Shown here in pieces: positions 23,690 to 32,315 of a stretch of DNA of 51,573 bases. Made by a program: the position numbers and the translations under genes. The notes below the pieces were generated by a model. It did not search any database. It saw nothing but the letters and a program-made list of their open reading frames with translations, and had not been told where the DNA came from. The stretch comes from JAAYEA01 sp012689325 (GTDB lineage: Bacteria; Chloroflexota; Anaerolineae; JAAYEA01), in contig DAITVZ010000031.1 in assembly GCA_036841525.1 (NCBI GenBank), forward strand, positions 1 through 51,573, read 5' to 3'. Each line of letters opens with the position of its first letter. Positions within the stretch are counted from its first letter, which is position 1.

Positions 23690-24724
23690 CTACCGCGGCG
23701 CGGTGCTGTTCCCGATGACGAACTCGCAGGGGATGCGCCAGTGCTGCGGGCCCTCTACCGTGCCATCCAGCCGGGCGATGAGCGCCTGCACCGCGCGCTC
23801 GCCCACCAGGGACTCGGGGTGGCGCACGTGGGTGGGGCGGAGCGCAGGCCAGGGCCACTGGCGCCCCTCGTCAAAGGAGAGGGCCACGACGGACAGGTCG
23901 GCGGGAACGCGAACCCCTAGCTCATCCAGACGGGTGAGGGAGGCGCGCACCGAGGCCTGCCCGGCACACAAGAGCGCGCTGATGCCGCTCTCACGCAGGG
24001 CCCTCTCCATCTGTCCCGCGTCCGTCAGGATCCCCTGCGGCATGGCCACTAACTCGGCGCCTGCGACCTCGGCGGCGGCCCGCTCGATGCCCCGCTGGCG
24101 GTCCCGGACCTCCTCCGTGCGGGAGTCGTTCCACACGAACCCGAGGCGGCGATGGCCAAGGCCGAGCACGTGGCGCGCGCCCTCGTAGCCGGCCTGGATA
24201 TAGTCGCTGACCACCCAATCGATCTCGTATCCAGGCACCTGCCGCCTGCCGATGTAGATGAAGGGATAGCCATCCTCCACCAGGCGGGCCAATTCGTCGG
24301 GGCTCTCCAGCGGACCCATGAGGATGGCGCCATCGGCCAGGCGCAGCATGTTGCCGCCAGCGGCATAGATGCTGCGCTTCTCGGCGCTCTGCCCGCGGGT
24401 GATGAGCAACACGTTATAGTCTTGCCGGGACGCCTCGCGCTCGATGCCCAGCAGGCTCAGGTAGAACTGGTGCTCCCGCTCATAGGGAAAGGTATCGCCA
24501 AAGTAGAATAGTGCGATCAGCCGGCTGCGGCCCTGCGCCAGCATCTGGGCGGCGGGATTGGGCATGAAGCCCAGGGACTCGGCGGCCTGCACGACGCGGG
24601 CGCGGGTCTCTGGGCTGATGCGAATGGTCGTATCGGTCCGCCCGCTGAGCACAATAGAAACCGTGGCCGAAGAGACGCCGGCGAGGCGCGCCACGTCAGC
24701 CTGGGTAGGATGCCTATGCCCCAT
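23690..24724 (-). CDS. LacI-family transcriptional regulator
   Basis: A 344-residue repressor. The N-terminal helix-turn-helix is typical: HPTQADVARLAGVSSATVSIVLSG, then ISPETRARVVQAAESLGFMPN (hinge helix). The effector domain is of periplasmic-binding type: LIALFYFGDTFPYEREHQFY, DGAILMGPLESPDELARLV, GYEGARHVLGLGHRRLGFV and PTHVRHPESLVGERAVQALIARLDG. The ATG at 24722-24724 is chosen over a 51-codon extension that does not match the family. AGAGGA lies upstream. It probably shares a transcript with the membrane protein gene 50 bp upstream. Candidate targets are the CG-centred dyads at 20534 and 18780. Confidence 0.94.
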   Translation of the reverse strand: MGHRHPTQADVARLAGVSSATVSIVLSGRTDTTIRISPETRARVVQAAESLGFMPNPAAQMLAQGRSRLIALFYFGDTFPYEREHQFYLSLLGIEREASRQDYNVLLITRGQSAEKRSIYAAGGNMLRLADGAILMGPLESPDELARLVEDGYPFIYIGRRQVPGYEIDWVVSDYIQAGYEGARHVLGLGHRRLGFVWNDSRTEEVRDRQRGIERAAAEVAGAELVAMPQGILTDAGQMERALRESGISALLCAGQASVRASLTRLDELGVRVPADLSVVALSFDEGRQWPWPALRPTHVRHPESLVGERAVQALIARLDGTVEGPQHWRIPCEFVIGNSTAPR

Positions 24725-24774
24725 GAGTTCGGGATTCCTCTGCGGCCGATCTCGCGACGAAACGGGAGGCCGGC

Positions 24775-25227
24775 TCAACCGCGAGCCCGCAGCCCGCGGA
24801 CGAGCAACGAGATGCCGACGATGACAATGATGATCGGCCAGATGGAGAGCCAGGGCAGGACGTCGCCCAGGCCCCACAGCACCAGGGCGACACCAAAGAT
24901 GAGCGGCCCCAGGATGGGCTTGCGGTACTCGGGGATGAGCGCGCGGATAAGCACCTCGATCAGCACGATCACCCCCGCGCCCATCAGCACCACGCCCCAG
25001 GTCTCCAGGCCGCGGATTCGGTCAAAGACGCCGAGGTTGCCGAGCAGGAAAGCGATGCCGGCCCAGATGAGGATCACCGCCCAGACGGCGGCGCTCAAGG
25101 GGTCGCGCTGCCACTTTTCCTCCCAGGACTCGTCGCGCTTTTCATCCCGCTTCTCGACCTCTTTTTCCTCCCCCTTCTCGTTGATGGGCCGATTCTCCGG
25201 CACTTGCTTGGTCTCACCCTCAGACAT
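24775..25227 (-). CDS. Small membrane protein with charged N-terminus
   Basis: A 150-residue inner-membrane protein. Residues 1-45 are a charged Glu/Lys/Arg run (KGEEKEVEKRDEKRDE) likely to be disordered or helical in the cytosol. Four hydrophobic segments follow: AAVWAVILIWAGIAFLLGN, WGVVLMGAGVIVLIEVLI, ILGPLIFGVALVLWGLGD and IWPIIIVIVGISLLVRGL. The pattern is like the membrane domain of LiaF/DUF5668-type proteins, without the extracellular domain. GGGAGGGGACC precedes the ATG at 25227. It has its own strong promoter. Function unknown; an envelope-stress role is a guess. Confidence 0.85.
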   Translation of the reverse strand: MSEGETKQVPENRPINEKGEEKEVEKRDEKRDESWEEKWQRDPLSAAVWAVILIWAGIAFLLGNLGVFDRIRGLETWGVVLMGAGVIVLIEVLIRALIPEYRKPILGPLIFGVALVLWGLGDVLPWLSIWPIIIVIVGISLLVRGLRARG

Positions 25228-25280
25228 GGTCCCCTCCCTCGCAGTGCTGCGCTGGCACATCCGCCAGACGACCTGCTGCT

Positions 25281-25309
25281 AGTATATGACAAGCCCGCGC
25301 GCTTGTCAA
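25281..25309 (-). promoter_or_regulatory. Promoter of the membrane protein-LacI genes
   Basis: On the minus strand TTGACA (25309-25304) and TATACT (25286-25281) are 17 bp apart. An inverted repeat TTGACAAGC/GCTTGTCA covers the -35 and spacer (about 25290-25309), a possible operator. Confidence 0.8.
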
Positions 25310-25364
25310 TGCAAGATTCACACGAGCCCCACAGGTTCTTCACAATCCGTTTACACTTGGCGCC

Positions 25365-25370
25365 TATACT
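25365..25370 (+). promoter_or_regulatory. Candidate -10 box for the secreted Gly/Met-rich protein
   Basis: TATACT lies 50 bp before the ATG at 25421. The best -35 (TTCACA) is 20 bp upstream, which is a poor spacing. Confidence 0.4.
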
Positions 25371-25420
25371 TCAGGCCATAGGGGCTGGGTGGTCCAGCCC
25401 ACGTACATGGGAGGATGACG

Positions 25421-26074
25421 ATGAACAAGCGGATGTTTTTGGTGTTGGGTCTGGTGGCCCTGTTGCTCGTGGTGGGCGCAGGTGCGGCCCTGGCGCAGGG
25501 GAACCAGGATCGCTTCGCCGGACGCGGCGCGAACGAGGGCTTTGTGGATGCCGACGGCGATGGCCTTTGCGATCTCTGCGGCGAGACCGCCCAAATGGGC
25601 GGGCGCATGCGCGGGATGCGCGGCAACGCGCAGTCGGGCCTGGGCTACGGCGTGGGCCGTGACCCGGCCTGGCACGAGGTGAACCTGGTGACCATCGTGG
25701 CGGAGACGCTGGAAATCAGCGAGGACGACGTGCGGGCGGCGCTGGCTGAGGGCCAGACCTTTGCCGAGATCATCGACGCGAAGGGCGGCGAGGAGCAGGA
25801 CGTCGTGGACGCGTACGTGGCGGCCCGGACCGAGCTGTTGAACCAGTACGTGGCCGATGGCAAGCTCACCCAGGAGCAGGCCGACGCGATGCTGGCCAAC
25901 ATGGCGGAAGAGGTCGCGGAGCACCTGCAGAGCGGCGCGAACTGTGGCGTGGGCGGCGGCTGGAATAGCGGCACTGCCCAGCGCGGCGGCCGCATGGGCG
26001 GGCGCGGCATGATGGGCGGCGCGCGCGGCGGCAGGGGCTACAACGGCAACTGCCCGGTGCAGCCGACCAACTAG
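25421..26074 (+). CDS. Secreted small protein with DxDGDGxCDxC motif
   Basis: A 217-residue exported protein. The signal peptide is MNKRMFLVLGLVALLLVVGAG with cleavage near ALA-QG. Residues about 41-56 carry FVDADGDGLCDLCGE, an Asp-rich calcium-type loop with a CxxC. A middle helical part, AYVAARTELLNQYVADGKLT followed by QEQADAML, resembles DUF2680-like small proteins. The C-terminus is Gly, Met and Arg rich (GGRMGGRGMMGG) and ends near a single Cys. Metal binding (calcium or copper) is possible but inferred. GGAGG lies 6 nt before the ATG at 25421; an earlier ATG at 25415 is too close to it. It is monocistronic, with a strong terminator after it. Confidence 0.87.
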   Translation: MNKRMFLVLGLVALLLVVGAGAALAQGNQDRFAGRGANEGFVDADGDGLCDLCGETAQMGGRMRGMRGNAQSGLGYGVGRDPAWHEVNLVTIVAETLEISEDDVRAALAEGQTFAEIIDAKGGEEQDVVDAYVAARTELLNQYVADGKLTQEQADAMLANMAEEVAEHLQSGANCGVGGGWNSGTAQRGGRMGGRGMMGGARGGRGYNGNCPVQPTN

Positions 26075-26086
26075 CCTCACACAACG

Positions 26087-26119
26087 CCTCCGGGGTCCAC
26101 AAGGCCCCGGAGGTTTTTT
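26087..26119 (+). terminator. Intrinsic terminator (repeated type)
   Basis: CCTCCGGGG (26087-26095) pairs with CCCCGGAGG (26105-26113), followed by TTTTTT. The 12-bp left arm with TCC, the 7-nt spacing and the right arm plus T-run are identical in layout to the terminator at 50219-50254. Confidence 0.94.
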
Positions 26120-26133
26120 GTTGGTCGGGCGGA

Positions 26134-27711
26134 TCAGGGCGCGAGATAGGGGCGGATATAGAGCCAGGGCGAGGCCGCGGTTAGCGCCAGCAACCCCGCA
26201 TAGATCGCGGCGATGATGGCGGGGTGAAACCGCGCAGGGATGCGCTTCTTGAGCAGAAAGGCGACGCTGCAAGCGGCCAGCAGCCCGAGCGCGGCGACAT
26301 CCACGTCCCCGCGGTCGATCCCCGCGCCGATGCTCATCCATGCGCCGACGCCGAAGGCGATGGCCAGCCACCTATCCGGGCCGCGCTGCAAGAGCTCGCG
26401 CCAGCCCAGGACGAAGGCCATCCCCAGCGGGGCGATGGCGGGGAACAGGTAGCGTCCCTGGAATTGCACGTACCCCACGTTATACCCCAGAAAGAGCGCC
26501 AGGGTCAGCAGTACGGCGCTGGCCAGCACGGCGAACACCCGCATCTGCACCAGCGTCGGCGGGGCAAGCCAATGGCCCTGGCCGCGAATGGCGCGGCGCC
26601 GGCGCACGAGCCAGAGCGCGAATCCCACTGTGGCAAGCCCCGAGAGCACCCCCAGGAGCCAGTAGATGCGGTGGTCGATGGGCACGGCCATCCAGCCGAA
26701 CTGGGCCCAAAAGCTGCGAAAGGTGGTCATGACCAGGTCGCCCAGCCACTGTCCCCAATCGCGGGTGGCCAGGTACTGGGCCGTGGTCAGTTGGCCCGCC
26801 ACCACCTCGCCATGCCGCCGCCAGATCAGCGGATCGCCCCAGCCGTAGACCAGCGCATTGCGGAGGTACCAACCGCCGCTGAGCAGCAAGGCGGGGAGGC
26901 CGATGCCGCCGATGGCGCGGAGCCAGGGCGCCCAGCGGCTTTCGGAGGCGCGGCGCTCCGCCGATAGCCACACGCTCAGCAGGATCACCGGCGCGACGAT
27001 GGCGGTGGTGTTCTTGGTCAGCAGGCCCAGCCCTAGCAGCACGCCCAACACGAGCAAGCGGCGCGACGTGGCGCCGCGGTTGATCAGCCGGACGCAGCCC
27101 AGCAGTGTCGCGGTGACGAGCAACTCAGCGAGGCCGTCGTTGTTGATGGCGGCGAGCATGGCCAAGTGCATGGGCACCACCACGGGAAAGGCCATGGCCC
27201 CCCAGGCCAGCAGCGGGCTGTCGCCCAGGACCTCCCGGGCCAGCCGGTAGACGGTCCAGATGAGCAGCGCGCCGATGGCAACGGAAAAGAGGCGCAGGAC
27301 GAGCACCTGCCCGGCCAGGGGGAGCGCGCTGGCCGCCAGATAGACCCCGGCGCTCAGGAGGTAATAGAGCGGGGGCTGCCAGCCCTCGTAGCGGATCGCA
27401 TCCACCGGCATGTCGGCGGGAAAGCGGCGCGACTTGAGCTCCTCCAGGTAGGCGGCGGGGTAATCGCCGACCTGCATGACGGGGAGCTGCCCGGTGGCGG
27501 CGATCTGCTTCACATAGTTATAGTGGGCGGGCTCGTCGGGGTTCTGCCAGAGCGGCGTCAGCGCGGCGTAGAGGACGCCCAGCGCAACGTACAAGAGCAG
27601 GATCGCACAGGGCACCCACCCCCGCACCCGCGCCAGCCCGGCCTCCCGGATGCGTCCGGGGGCCTGGGGCGCAGAGGCTGCACGCGCTCGGGGTGGATGC
27701 CCTGCGTACAT
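26134..27711 (-). CDS. Membrane glycosyltransferase, PMT/DUF2142-like (GT-C fold)
   Basis: A 525-residue polytopic enzyme that probably moves a sugar from a polyprenyl-phosphate donor to an acceptor outside the membrane. About ten hydrophobic helices follow a short basic N-terminus. The first loop has the GT-C acidic motif NPDEPAHYNY, then QPPLYYLLSAGVYLA, as in PMT_2, ArnT and DUF2142 proteins. The C-terminal loop has YVQFQGRYLFPAIAPL, a conserved sequence of DUF2142-like proteins. I chose the ATG at 27711, 5 bp after the metG stop; a longer frame would overlap metG. It is the last gene of the rmlD-GT2-GT2-metG run, consistent with surface-glycan assembly. Confidence 0.88.
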   Translation of the reverse strand: MYAGHPPRARAASAPQAPGRIREAGLARVRGWVPCAILLLYVALGVLYAALTPLWQNPDEPAHYNYVKQIAATGQLPVMQVGDYPAAYLEELKSRRFPADMPVDAIRYEGWQPPLYYLLSAGVYLAASALPLAGQVLVLRLFSVAIGALLIWTVYRLAREVLGDSPLLAWGAMAFPVVVPMHLAMLAAINNDGLAELLVTATLLGCVRLINRGATSRRLLVLGVLLGLGLLTKNTTAIVAPVILLSVWLSAERRASESRWAPWLRAIGGIGLPALLLSGGWYLRNALVYGWGDPLIWRRHGEVVAGQLTTAQYLATRDWGQWLGDLVMTTFRSFWAQFGWMAVPIDHRIYWLLGVLSGLATVGFALWLVRRRRAIRGQGHWLAPPTLVQMRVFAVLASAVLLTLALFLGYNVGYVQFQGRYLFPAIAPLGMAFVLGWRELLQRGPDRWLAIAFGVGAWMSIGAGIDRGDVDVAALGLLAACSVAFLLKKRIPARFHPAIIAAIYAGLLALTAASPWLYIRPYLAP

Positions 27712-27716
27712 GGCTT

Positions 27717-29468
27717 CTAGTGGCCTCCGCCGCCCTTGAGCCGGGCGACCTCCTGCTCGATGACCTCGTCTTCCAGCTTGACGAATAGCGGCTTGGGATC
27801 GCGCAGCTTTTGCCCGACGGGCAGGTGGCTGGGGGCCCATTCGCCCACGTTCTTGCTGCCGTCATAGCGGACGACGCGATGCTTGACCCCATCTTCCGAG
27901 ATCTCTTCGATCCACTGCCGCCCGATGATGGTGCCCTTGTAGCCCAGCATCTCATGCAGCGCCTGGGAGGACTTGGGCAGGAAGGGCAGGAAGAGCGTCT
28001 TGAGCGAGTCGATGGCCCGCAGCGCCACATAGATGGAGGTGGCGGCGGCCTGCGGGTTGCTCTTGATGGTCTTCCAGGGCGCGGCGACGTCGAGGTAGCG
28101 GTTCACCTCGGCGGCCGCGGCCATGGCGGCGCTCAGCCCGGCGCGGAAGTGGCAGGCGCCAATCTCGCGGCCCACATCCACAAAGGCGCGGGTCATGGCG
28201 TCCAATAGCTGATGGTCGGCGGCCTCGAGGCGGCCCGGCTGGGGCACCTGCCCGTCGAAACGGCGGTAGGCAAAGGTGAGCACGCGGTGCACCAGGTTGC
28301 CGTAGGTGGCCACCAATTCGTCGTTGTTGCGGCGCACAAAGTCGCGCCAGGTAAAGTCGCTGTCCTGGGCCTCGGGCATGGTGGCCGTCAGCACGTAGCG
28401 GACCGGGTCGGGATCGTAGCGCTCCAGCAGGTCGGGCACAAAGATCGCCCAGTTGCGGCTCTTGGAAAAGGTGCGCCCTTCCAGGTTCAGGTTTTCGTTG
28501 GCCGGGACGTCGTAGGGCAGGTTCAGGTCCCCATAGCCCAGCAGCATGGCGGGCCAGATGATGGTGTGGAACCAGATATTGTCCTTGCCCATAAAGTAAT
28601 AGCTCTGGCAGTCCTCACTCTGCCAAAAGTCGCGCCAGCGCTCCTCTTTGCCCTGGAGTTGCGCCCACTCGATGGTGGCGGAGAGGTAGCCGATGACGGC
28701 GTCGAACCAGACATAGATGACCTTGTGCTCAAAGCCCTCCACCGGCACGGGCACGCCCCAATCGATGTCGCGGGTGATGGCGCGCGGCCGCAGCCCACTT
28801 TCCAGCAGGCCGCGGGCAAAGTTGAGCACGTTGGAGCGCCAATGGGGCTTGTCCTTGAGCCACTCGTGTAGGGGCTCGCTGAACTTGGTCAGGTCCAGGA
28901 AATAGTGCTCGGTCTCTTGGGGGTGGGGCGTCGCGCCGCAAAAACGGCAGCGCGGCAGCTTGAGCTCCAGGGCGTCCAGGGGACGCCCGCAATGGTCGCA
29001 CTGGTCGCCGCGCGCGTTGTCATAATCGCAGTGCGGGCAGGTCCCCTCCACGAAGCGATCCGCTAGGTAGCGCTGGCAGTGGTCGCAGTAGAACTGGGTC
29101 ATGCTGTCGAGAAAGATGTAGCCCTTGTCCAGGAGGGTGAGGAACATGTCCTGGGTGACGGCCTTGTGGTTTTCGGTATTCGTGTGGGTATAGAGGTCAT
29201 AGGCGAGGCCCAGGCCCACCAAGGAGTCGAGCATGTTGTTGTGGTAGCGCTCCACGATCTCGATCGGCTTGACGCCCTCCAACTCGGCGCGCACCGTGAT
29301 GGGCGTACCGTGGGTGTCGCTGCCCGAGACCATGACCACGTCCTTGCCCAGCAGGCGCATGTAGCGCGCCAGGATATCCGGCGGGAGCATGGCGCCGGTG
29401 ATGTGGCCCAGGTGAAGGGGGCCATCGGCATAGGGCCAGGCGACGCAAACCAAAACCTTGTCGCTCAT
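27717..29468 (-). CDS. metG: Methionyl-tRNA synthetase
   Basis: Class I aminoacyl-tRNA synthetase that charges tRNA-Met, 583 residues, cytosolic. The HIGH-type motif is PYADGPLHLGH and the KMSKS motif is the variant GRTFSKSR. A zinc-binding insert has CDHC, CPHC, CDHC and CRFC, so four CxxC knuckles and probably two zincs. KVIYVWFDAVIGY is the usual tryptophan-rich active-site stretch. The C-terminal anticodon domain is present, but the separate tRNA-binding EMAP-like domain seen in longer forms is absent. The ATG at 29468 matches the family start (KVLVCVAWPYADG). It sits within a glycan operon, 5 bp from the membrane glycosyltransferase, which is an unusual place. Confidence 0.97.
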   Translation of the reverse strand: MSDKVLVCVAWPYADGPLHLGHITGAMLPPDILARYMRLLGKDVVMVSGSDTHGTPITVRAELEGVKPIEIVERYHNNMLDSLVGLGLAYDLYTHTNTENHKAVTQDMFLTLLDKGYIFLDSMTQFYCDHCQRYLADRFVEGTCPHCDYDNARGDQCDHCGRPLDALELKLPRCRFCGATPHPQETEHYFLDLTKFSEPLHEWLKDKPHWRSNVLNFARGLLESGLRPRAITRDIDWGVPVPVEGFEHKVIYVWFDAVIGYLSATIEWAQLQGKEERWRDFWQSEDCQSYYFMGKDNIWFHTIIWPAMLLGYGDLNLPYDVPANENLNLEGRTFSKSRNWAIFVPDLLERYDPDPVRYVLTATMPEAQDSDFTWRDFVRRNNDELVATYGNLVHRVLTFAYRRFDGQVPQPGRLEAADHQLLDAMTRAFVDVGREIGACHFRAGLSAAMAAAAEVNRYLDVAAPWKTIKSNPQAAATSIYVALRAIDSLKTLFLPFLPKSSQALHEMLGYKGTIIGRQWIEEISEDGVKHRVVRYDGSKNVGEWAPSHLPVGQKLRDPKPLFVKLEDEVIEQEVARLKGGGGH

Positions 29469-29559
29469 CGGAGGTTCCTTTCTCGAAACGTGATGTTGCC
29501 TGTGGCAACAGAGTGATCGCAAGTCGTCGTGGAGCTGCGGAACGGAAAGGGCGCGCGTC

Positions 29560-30354
29560 TTATTCCGGGGCGGGGCCCCGCATCTCGCCCTTGGCGGCCG
29601 AGGAATAGCGGTACCGCCCGTGCGCATCGTTGAGACGGATGCTGATCACGTCCCGCAGGTTGCGCAAGGAGTCCTTGATGGGATCGACGCTGCTCGTCTC
29701 AGCAAAGTACCATTCCACAGGGACCTCCTTGATCCGGTACCCGATCTTTTGGGCCAGGAAGAGGATCTCCACATCAAAGCCGGTGACGGCCGAGCCGCGA
29801 ACCGGGTCGGGCGTGCGATAGAGCAGCGCCCGGCGGAAAAGGTCGTGCGCCGCGGCGCCGCGGTAGCATTTGAAACCGCATTGGGTGTCGTTGACGCCCT
29901 TGACGGCCAGCGCTGCCACGATCCAGTGAAAGACGACGCTCATGATGTGGCGATACCAGGGAAAGCGGTAGCGCCGCACTCGCGAGCCGATGGCGATGTC
30001 GCACTGGCCAGCCTGCAAGGGCTCCAGCAGCTTGGGCAACTCGCTGATGGGCATGCTCAGGTCGGCATCGCACTGAAAGATGTACTCGCCCCGAGCCGCC
30101 TCGATGCCGGTGCGCACGGCAAAAGCCTTCCCGCAGTGCGGATTGCGGATCAGCCGCAGGCGCGGGTGGCGCTCCTGCAAGCTCTCCACGATGCCGGCGG
30201 TGCCATCCTGGCTCCCATCGTCCACCACGATGACCTCAGCCCGGATGGCCTGCTTGCGCAGGAAAGCGAAAACCTCGGCGAGGTTGCCGGGCAGGGTCAC
30301 CGCCTCGTTATAGGCTGGGATGACGATGGATAGGTCAGGCTGTGCAGATGACAT
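29560..30354 (-). CDS. Glycosyltransferase family 2, dolichyl-phosphate-sugar synthase-like
   Basis: A 264-residue GT-A enzyme predicted to make a polyprenyl-phosphate sugar at the membrane. Motifs: LSIVIPAYNEAVTLPGN, VIVVDDGSQDGT (nucleotide-binding Asp-Asp), FQCDADLSMPISELP (DxD-type metal motif), SRVRRYRFPWYR and GFKCYRGAAA. No C-terminal membrane helices are seen, so it is the soluble or peripheral type. GGGGGAGAT precedes the ATG at 30354. In context the product lipid-linked sugar would be the donor for the membrane glycosyltransferase at 26134-27711. The gap of 99 bp to the next GT2 gene has no clear promoter. Confidence 0.9.
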   Translation of the reverse strand: MSSAQPDLSIVIPAYNEAVTLPGNLAEVFAFLRKQAIRAEVIVVDDGSQDGTAGIVESLQERHPRLRLIRNPHCGKAFAVRTGIEAARGEYIFQCDADLSMPISELPKLLEPLQAGQCDIAIGSRVRRYRFPWYRHIMSVVFHWIVAALAVKGVNDTQCGFKCYRGAAAHDLFRRALLYRTPDPVRGSAVTGFDVEILFLAQKIGYRIKEVPVEWYFAETSSVDPIKDSLRNLRDVISIRLNDAHGRYRYSSAAKGEMRGPAPE

Positions 30355-30453
30355 AACGGCGCTGTTATCTCCCCCAGGTTGGCCAAACGCGGCCAGCGGC
30401 GATGCGTCGCCGCTCGGTACGACCTTCAATGTTACACCGAGTCGCCATTTCCG

Positions 30454-31404
30454 TCAACTCAGGATGCTTTCGAGGTATTCGTCGGAGACGCGGCGCAAGC
30501 CTTGCCCGCGCGCCTGTTTCTCCCTCGCCTGGCGCCACCCGATGATGCCGGCCCATTGGCCGCGGAGCCGGGCCCGCGCGGCCTCGCCGCGCCAGGCGCG
30601 CAGCGCGTCGCGGGCGACGCGCCATTGGGCCGCCGCGATGCGACGCCAGTGCTTTTGCCGGATGCTCGCGGGCATGTCCTTGGCGATGACATAGAGGGTG
30701 TTGCGCCCCGTGTAATAGCTGGACAGGGCGCCCCCGCCGGTGGCGCTAAGGCGGTGGTAGACGCGGGCCTGCGGGGCATAGATGCAGCGCCAGCCGGCCA
30801 ACTGCGCCCGCCAGGCCAGGTCCACGTCCTCGCAATACATAAAGAAATCCTCGTCAAAGAGGCCGATTTCATCCAGCATGGCGCGGCGATAGGCCACGGC
30901 GCCTCCGCAGGCGCCAAAGACCCACATCTCTTGGTCGTAGCTGCCATCGTCCGGCTGCCAGACGCCGCGGTTGCCAGGGATGCCGTCCCGCCCGTAAAAG
31001 TCGCCCGCCGAGTTGATGACGTCGCGCCGGTCATGGAGCAGCATCTTGGTCGCCGCGGAGCCTGCCTCGGGATGGCGCGCCAGGGCACCGGCCAGCGCCT
31101 CCAGCCAGCGCGGGTCCGCCTCGGCGTCGTTGTTCAGCAGGGCGATCAACTCGCCGCGGGCGACGCCGATGCCGGCGTTGCAGCCGCCGGTGAGGCCGAG
31201 GTTCCGGGGCATCTCGAGCAGGCGCACCTCGGGGTAGCGCTCGCGCACCAGGGCGCAGGACTCGTCCCGCGAGGCGTTGTCCACCAGAATGACCTCGAAA
31301 TCCCGCAAGGTCTGCTCGCGGAGCGCGTCGAGGCAACTGGGGAGCAGGGCGGCGCCGTTCCAGTTGGGGATGATCACCGAGAGCAGGGGGCGGCTAGTGG
31401 ACAC
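30454..31404 (-). CDS. Glycosyltransferase family 2, rhamnosyltransferase-like
   Basis: A 316-residue GT-A enzyme of the surface-polysaccharide type. Motifs: LLSVIIPNWNGAALLPSC, VILVDNASRDESC, LGLTGGCNAGI, ELIALLNNDAEADP (metal-binding DxD region) and FDEDFFMYCEDVDLAWRAQ (acceptor-site acid and the ED motif). These are shared with rhamnosyltransferases such as WbbL-type enzymes. The start is taken as the GTG at 31404, which overlaps the rmlD stop by 11 bp and has GGAGG 12 nt upstream; this is less certain than most starts. The overlap with rmlD, which makes dTDP-rhamnose, supports rhamnose transfer. Confidence 0.9.
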   Translation of the reverse strand: MSTSRPLLSVIIPNWNGAALLPSCLDALREQTLRDFEVILVDNASRDESCALVRERYPEVRLLEMPRNLGLTGGCNAGIGVARGELIALLNNDAEADPRWLEALAGALARHPEAGSAATKMLLHDRRDVINSAGDFYGRDGIPGNRGVWQPDDGSYDQEMWVFGACGGAVAYRRAMLDEIGLFDEDFFMYCEDVDLAWRAQLAGWRCIYAPQARVYHRLSATGGGALSSYYTGRNTLYVIAKDMPASIRQKHWRRIAAAQWRVARDALRAWRGEAARARLRGQWAGIIGWRQAREKQARGQGLRRVSDEYLESILS

Positions 31405-32224
31405 TGGACAGACACTCCTCCAGGGCTTCACGCCAGGGGCGGAAGGCGATACCCAGCGCCGCGCCCATGACGTTCTTGAGCTCCACGCGGGCGGGAACCT
31501 TGGCGGGGCGCGGGTAATGGTCGACCGGCTCCACGGGGTAATCGGCCAAGCCGCTCAGCTCCAGGATGGCCTTGGTGAACTCGAAGCGGGAGCAGACGCC
31601 GGTGTTGGCAAAGTGATAGATGCCATAAGCCGGGCGGCGGATGAGCTTGGCGATGGCCTCGGCCAAATCCTTGGCGTAGGTGGGCGAGCCGACCTCGTTG
31701 GTCACCACCTTGAGCGAGGGGCGCTCCGTGGCCAGCCGGCGCATGGTGGTGACGAAATTCCGATGGGTGCCATCGTAGAGCCAGGCGGTGCGGGTGATAT
31801 AGTGTTTGCGCAACAGGTCGCGGACGATCTGCTCGCCGGCCAGCTTGGAGCGCGCATAGGCGCTCTGCGGGTTGGGCAGGTCGTATTCGTAGCGGGGAGA
31901 CCCCTCATCGCCGCGGAAGACGTAATCGGTGCTCACGTACAGCATCGGCACGTCCAGCGCCTGGCAAGCCAATGCGACGTTGCGCGTGCCCAGCGCGTTC
32001 ACCCGAAAGGCCTGGTCGGGATCGGTCTCGCAGCCATCGACGTTGGTCATGGCCGCGATGTGGAGCACCACGTCCGGCGCAAAGCCCAGGATCGGCTCGG
32101 CGCAGGCGGGGTAGCGCGTGATATCCACCTCCGGGAGATCGAGCCCCTGCAGGGCATGGCCGGCCAGCGCCCCTTGCAGCGCCTCGCCCAGTTGCCCCTT
32201 GTGCCCGACGATGGTGATCTTCAT
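31394..32224 (-). CDS. rfbD: dTDP-4-dehydrorhamnose reductase
   Basis: Last step of dTDP-L-rhamnose synthesis: reduces dTDP-4-keto-L-rhamnose with NAD(P)H. A 276-residue SDR protein, normal for RmlD. It has MKITIVGHKGQLG (cofactor loop), VVLHIAAMTNVDGCETDPD, VSTDYVFRGDEGSPRYEYD, the catalytic YARSKLAGE (YxxxK) and AWLYDG. It is first in the minus-strand glycan run and overlaps the GT2 gene by 11 bp, so translation may be coupled. The other rml genes are not in the window. Confidence 0.95.
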   Translation of the reverse strand: MKITIVGHKGQLGEALQGALAGHALQGLDLPEVDITRYPACAEPILGFAPDVVLHIAAMTNVDGCETDPDQAFRVNALGTRNVALACQALDVPMLYVSTDYVFRGDEGSPRYEYDLPNPQSAYARSKLAGEQIVRDLLRKHYITRTAWLYDGTHRNFVTTMRRLATERPSLKVVTNEVGSPTYAKDLAEAIAKLIRRPAYGIYHFANTGVCSRFEFTKAILELSGLADYPVEPVDHYPRPAKVPARVELKNVMGAALGIAFRPWREALEECLSSVH

Positions 32225-32272
32225 GCCGCCTCCTCTGCCGCGGTGTTATCTGGGACCAAACGCAACCTGGCC

Positions 32273-32301
32273 ATTATAGCACGTTGCCCTCCCCGCACCA
32301 A
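32273..32301 (-). promoter_or_regulatory. Promoter of the rmlD-GT2-metG operon
   Basis: On the minus strand TTGGTG (32301-32296) and a perfect TATAAT (32278-32273) are 17 bp apart. The start is about 40 bp before rmlD. Confidence 0.72.
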
Positions 32302-32315
32302 GGGAACGCGCGTGC

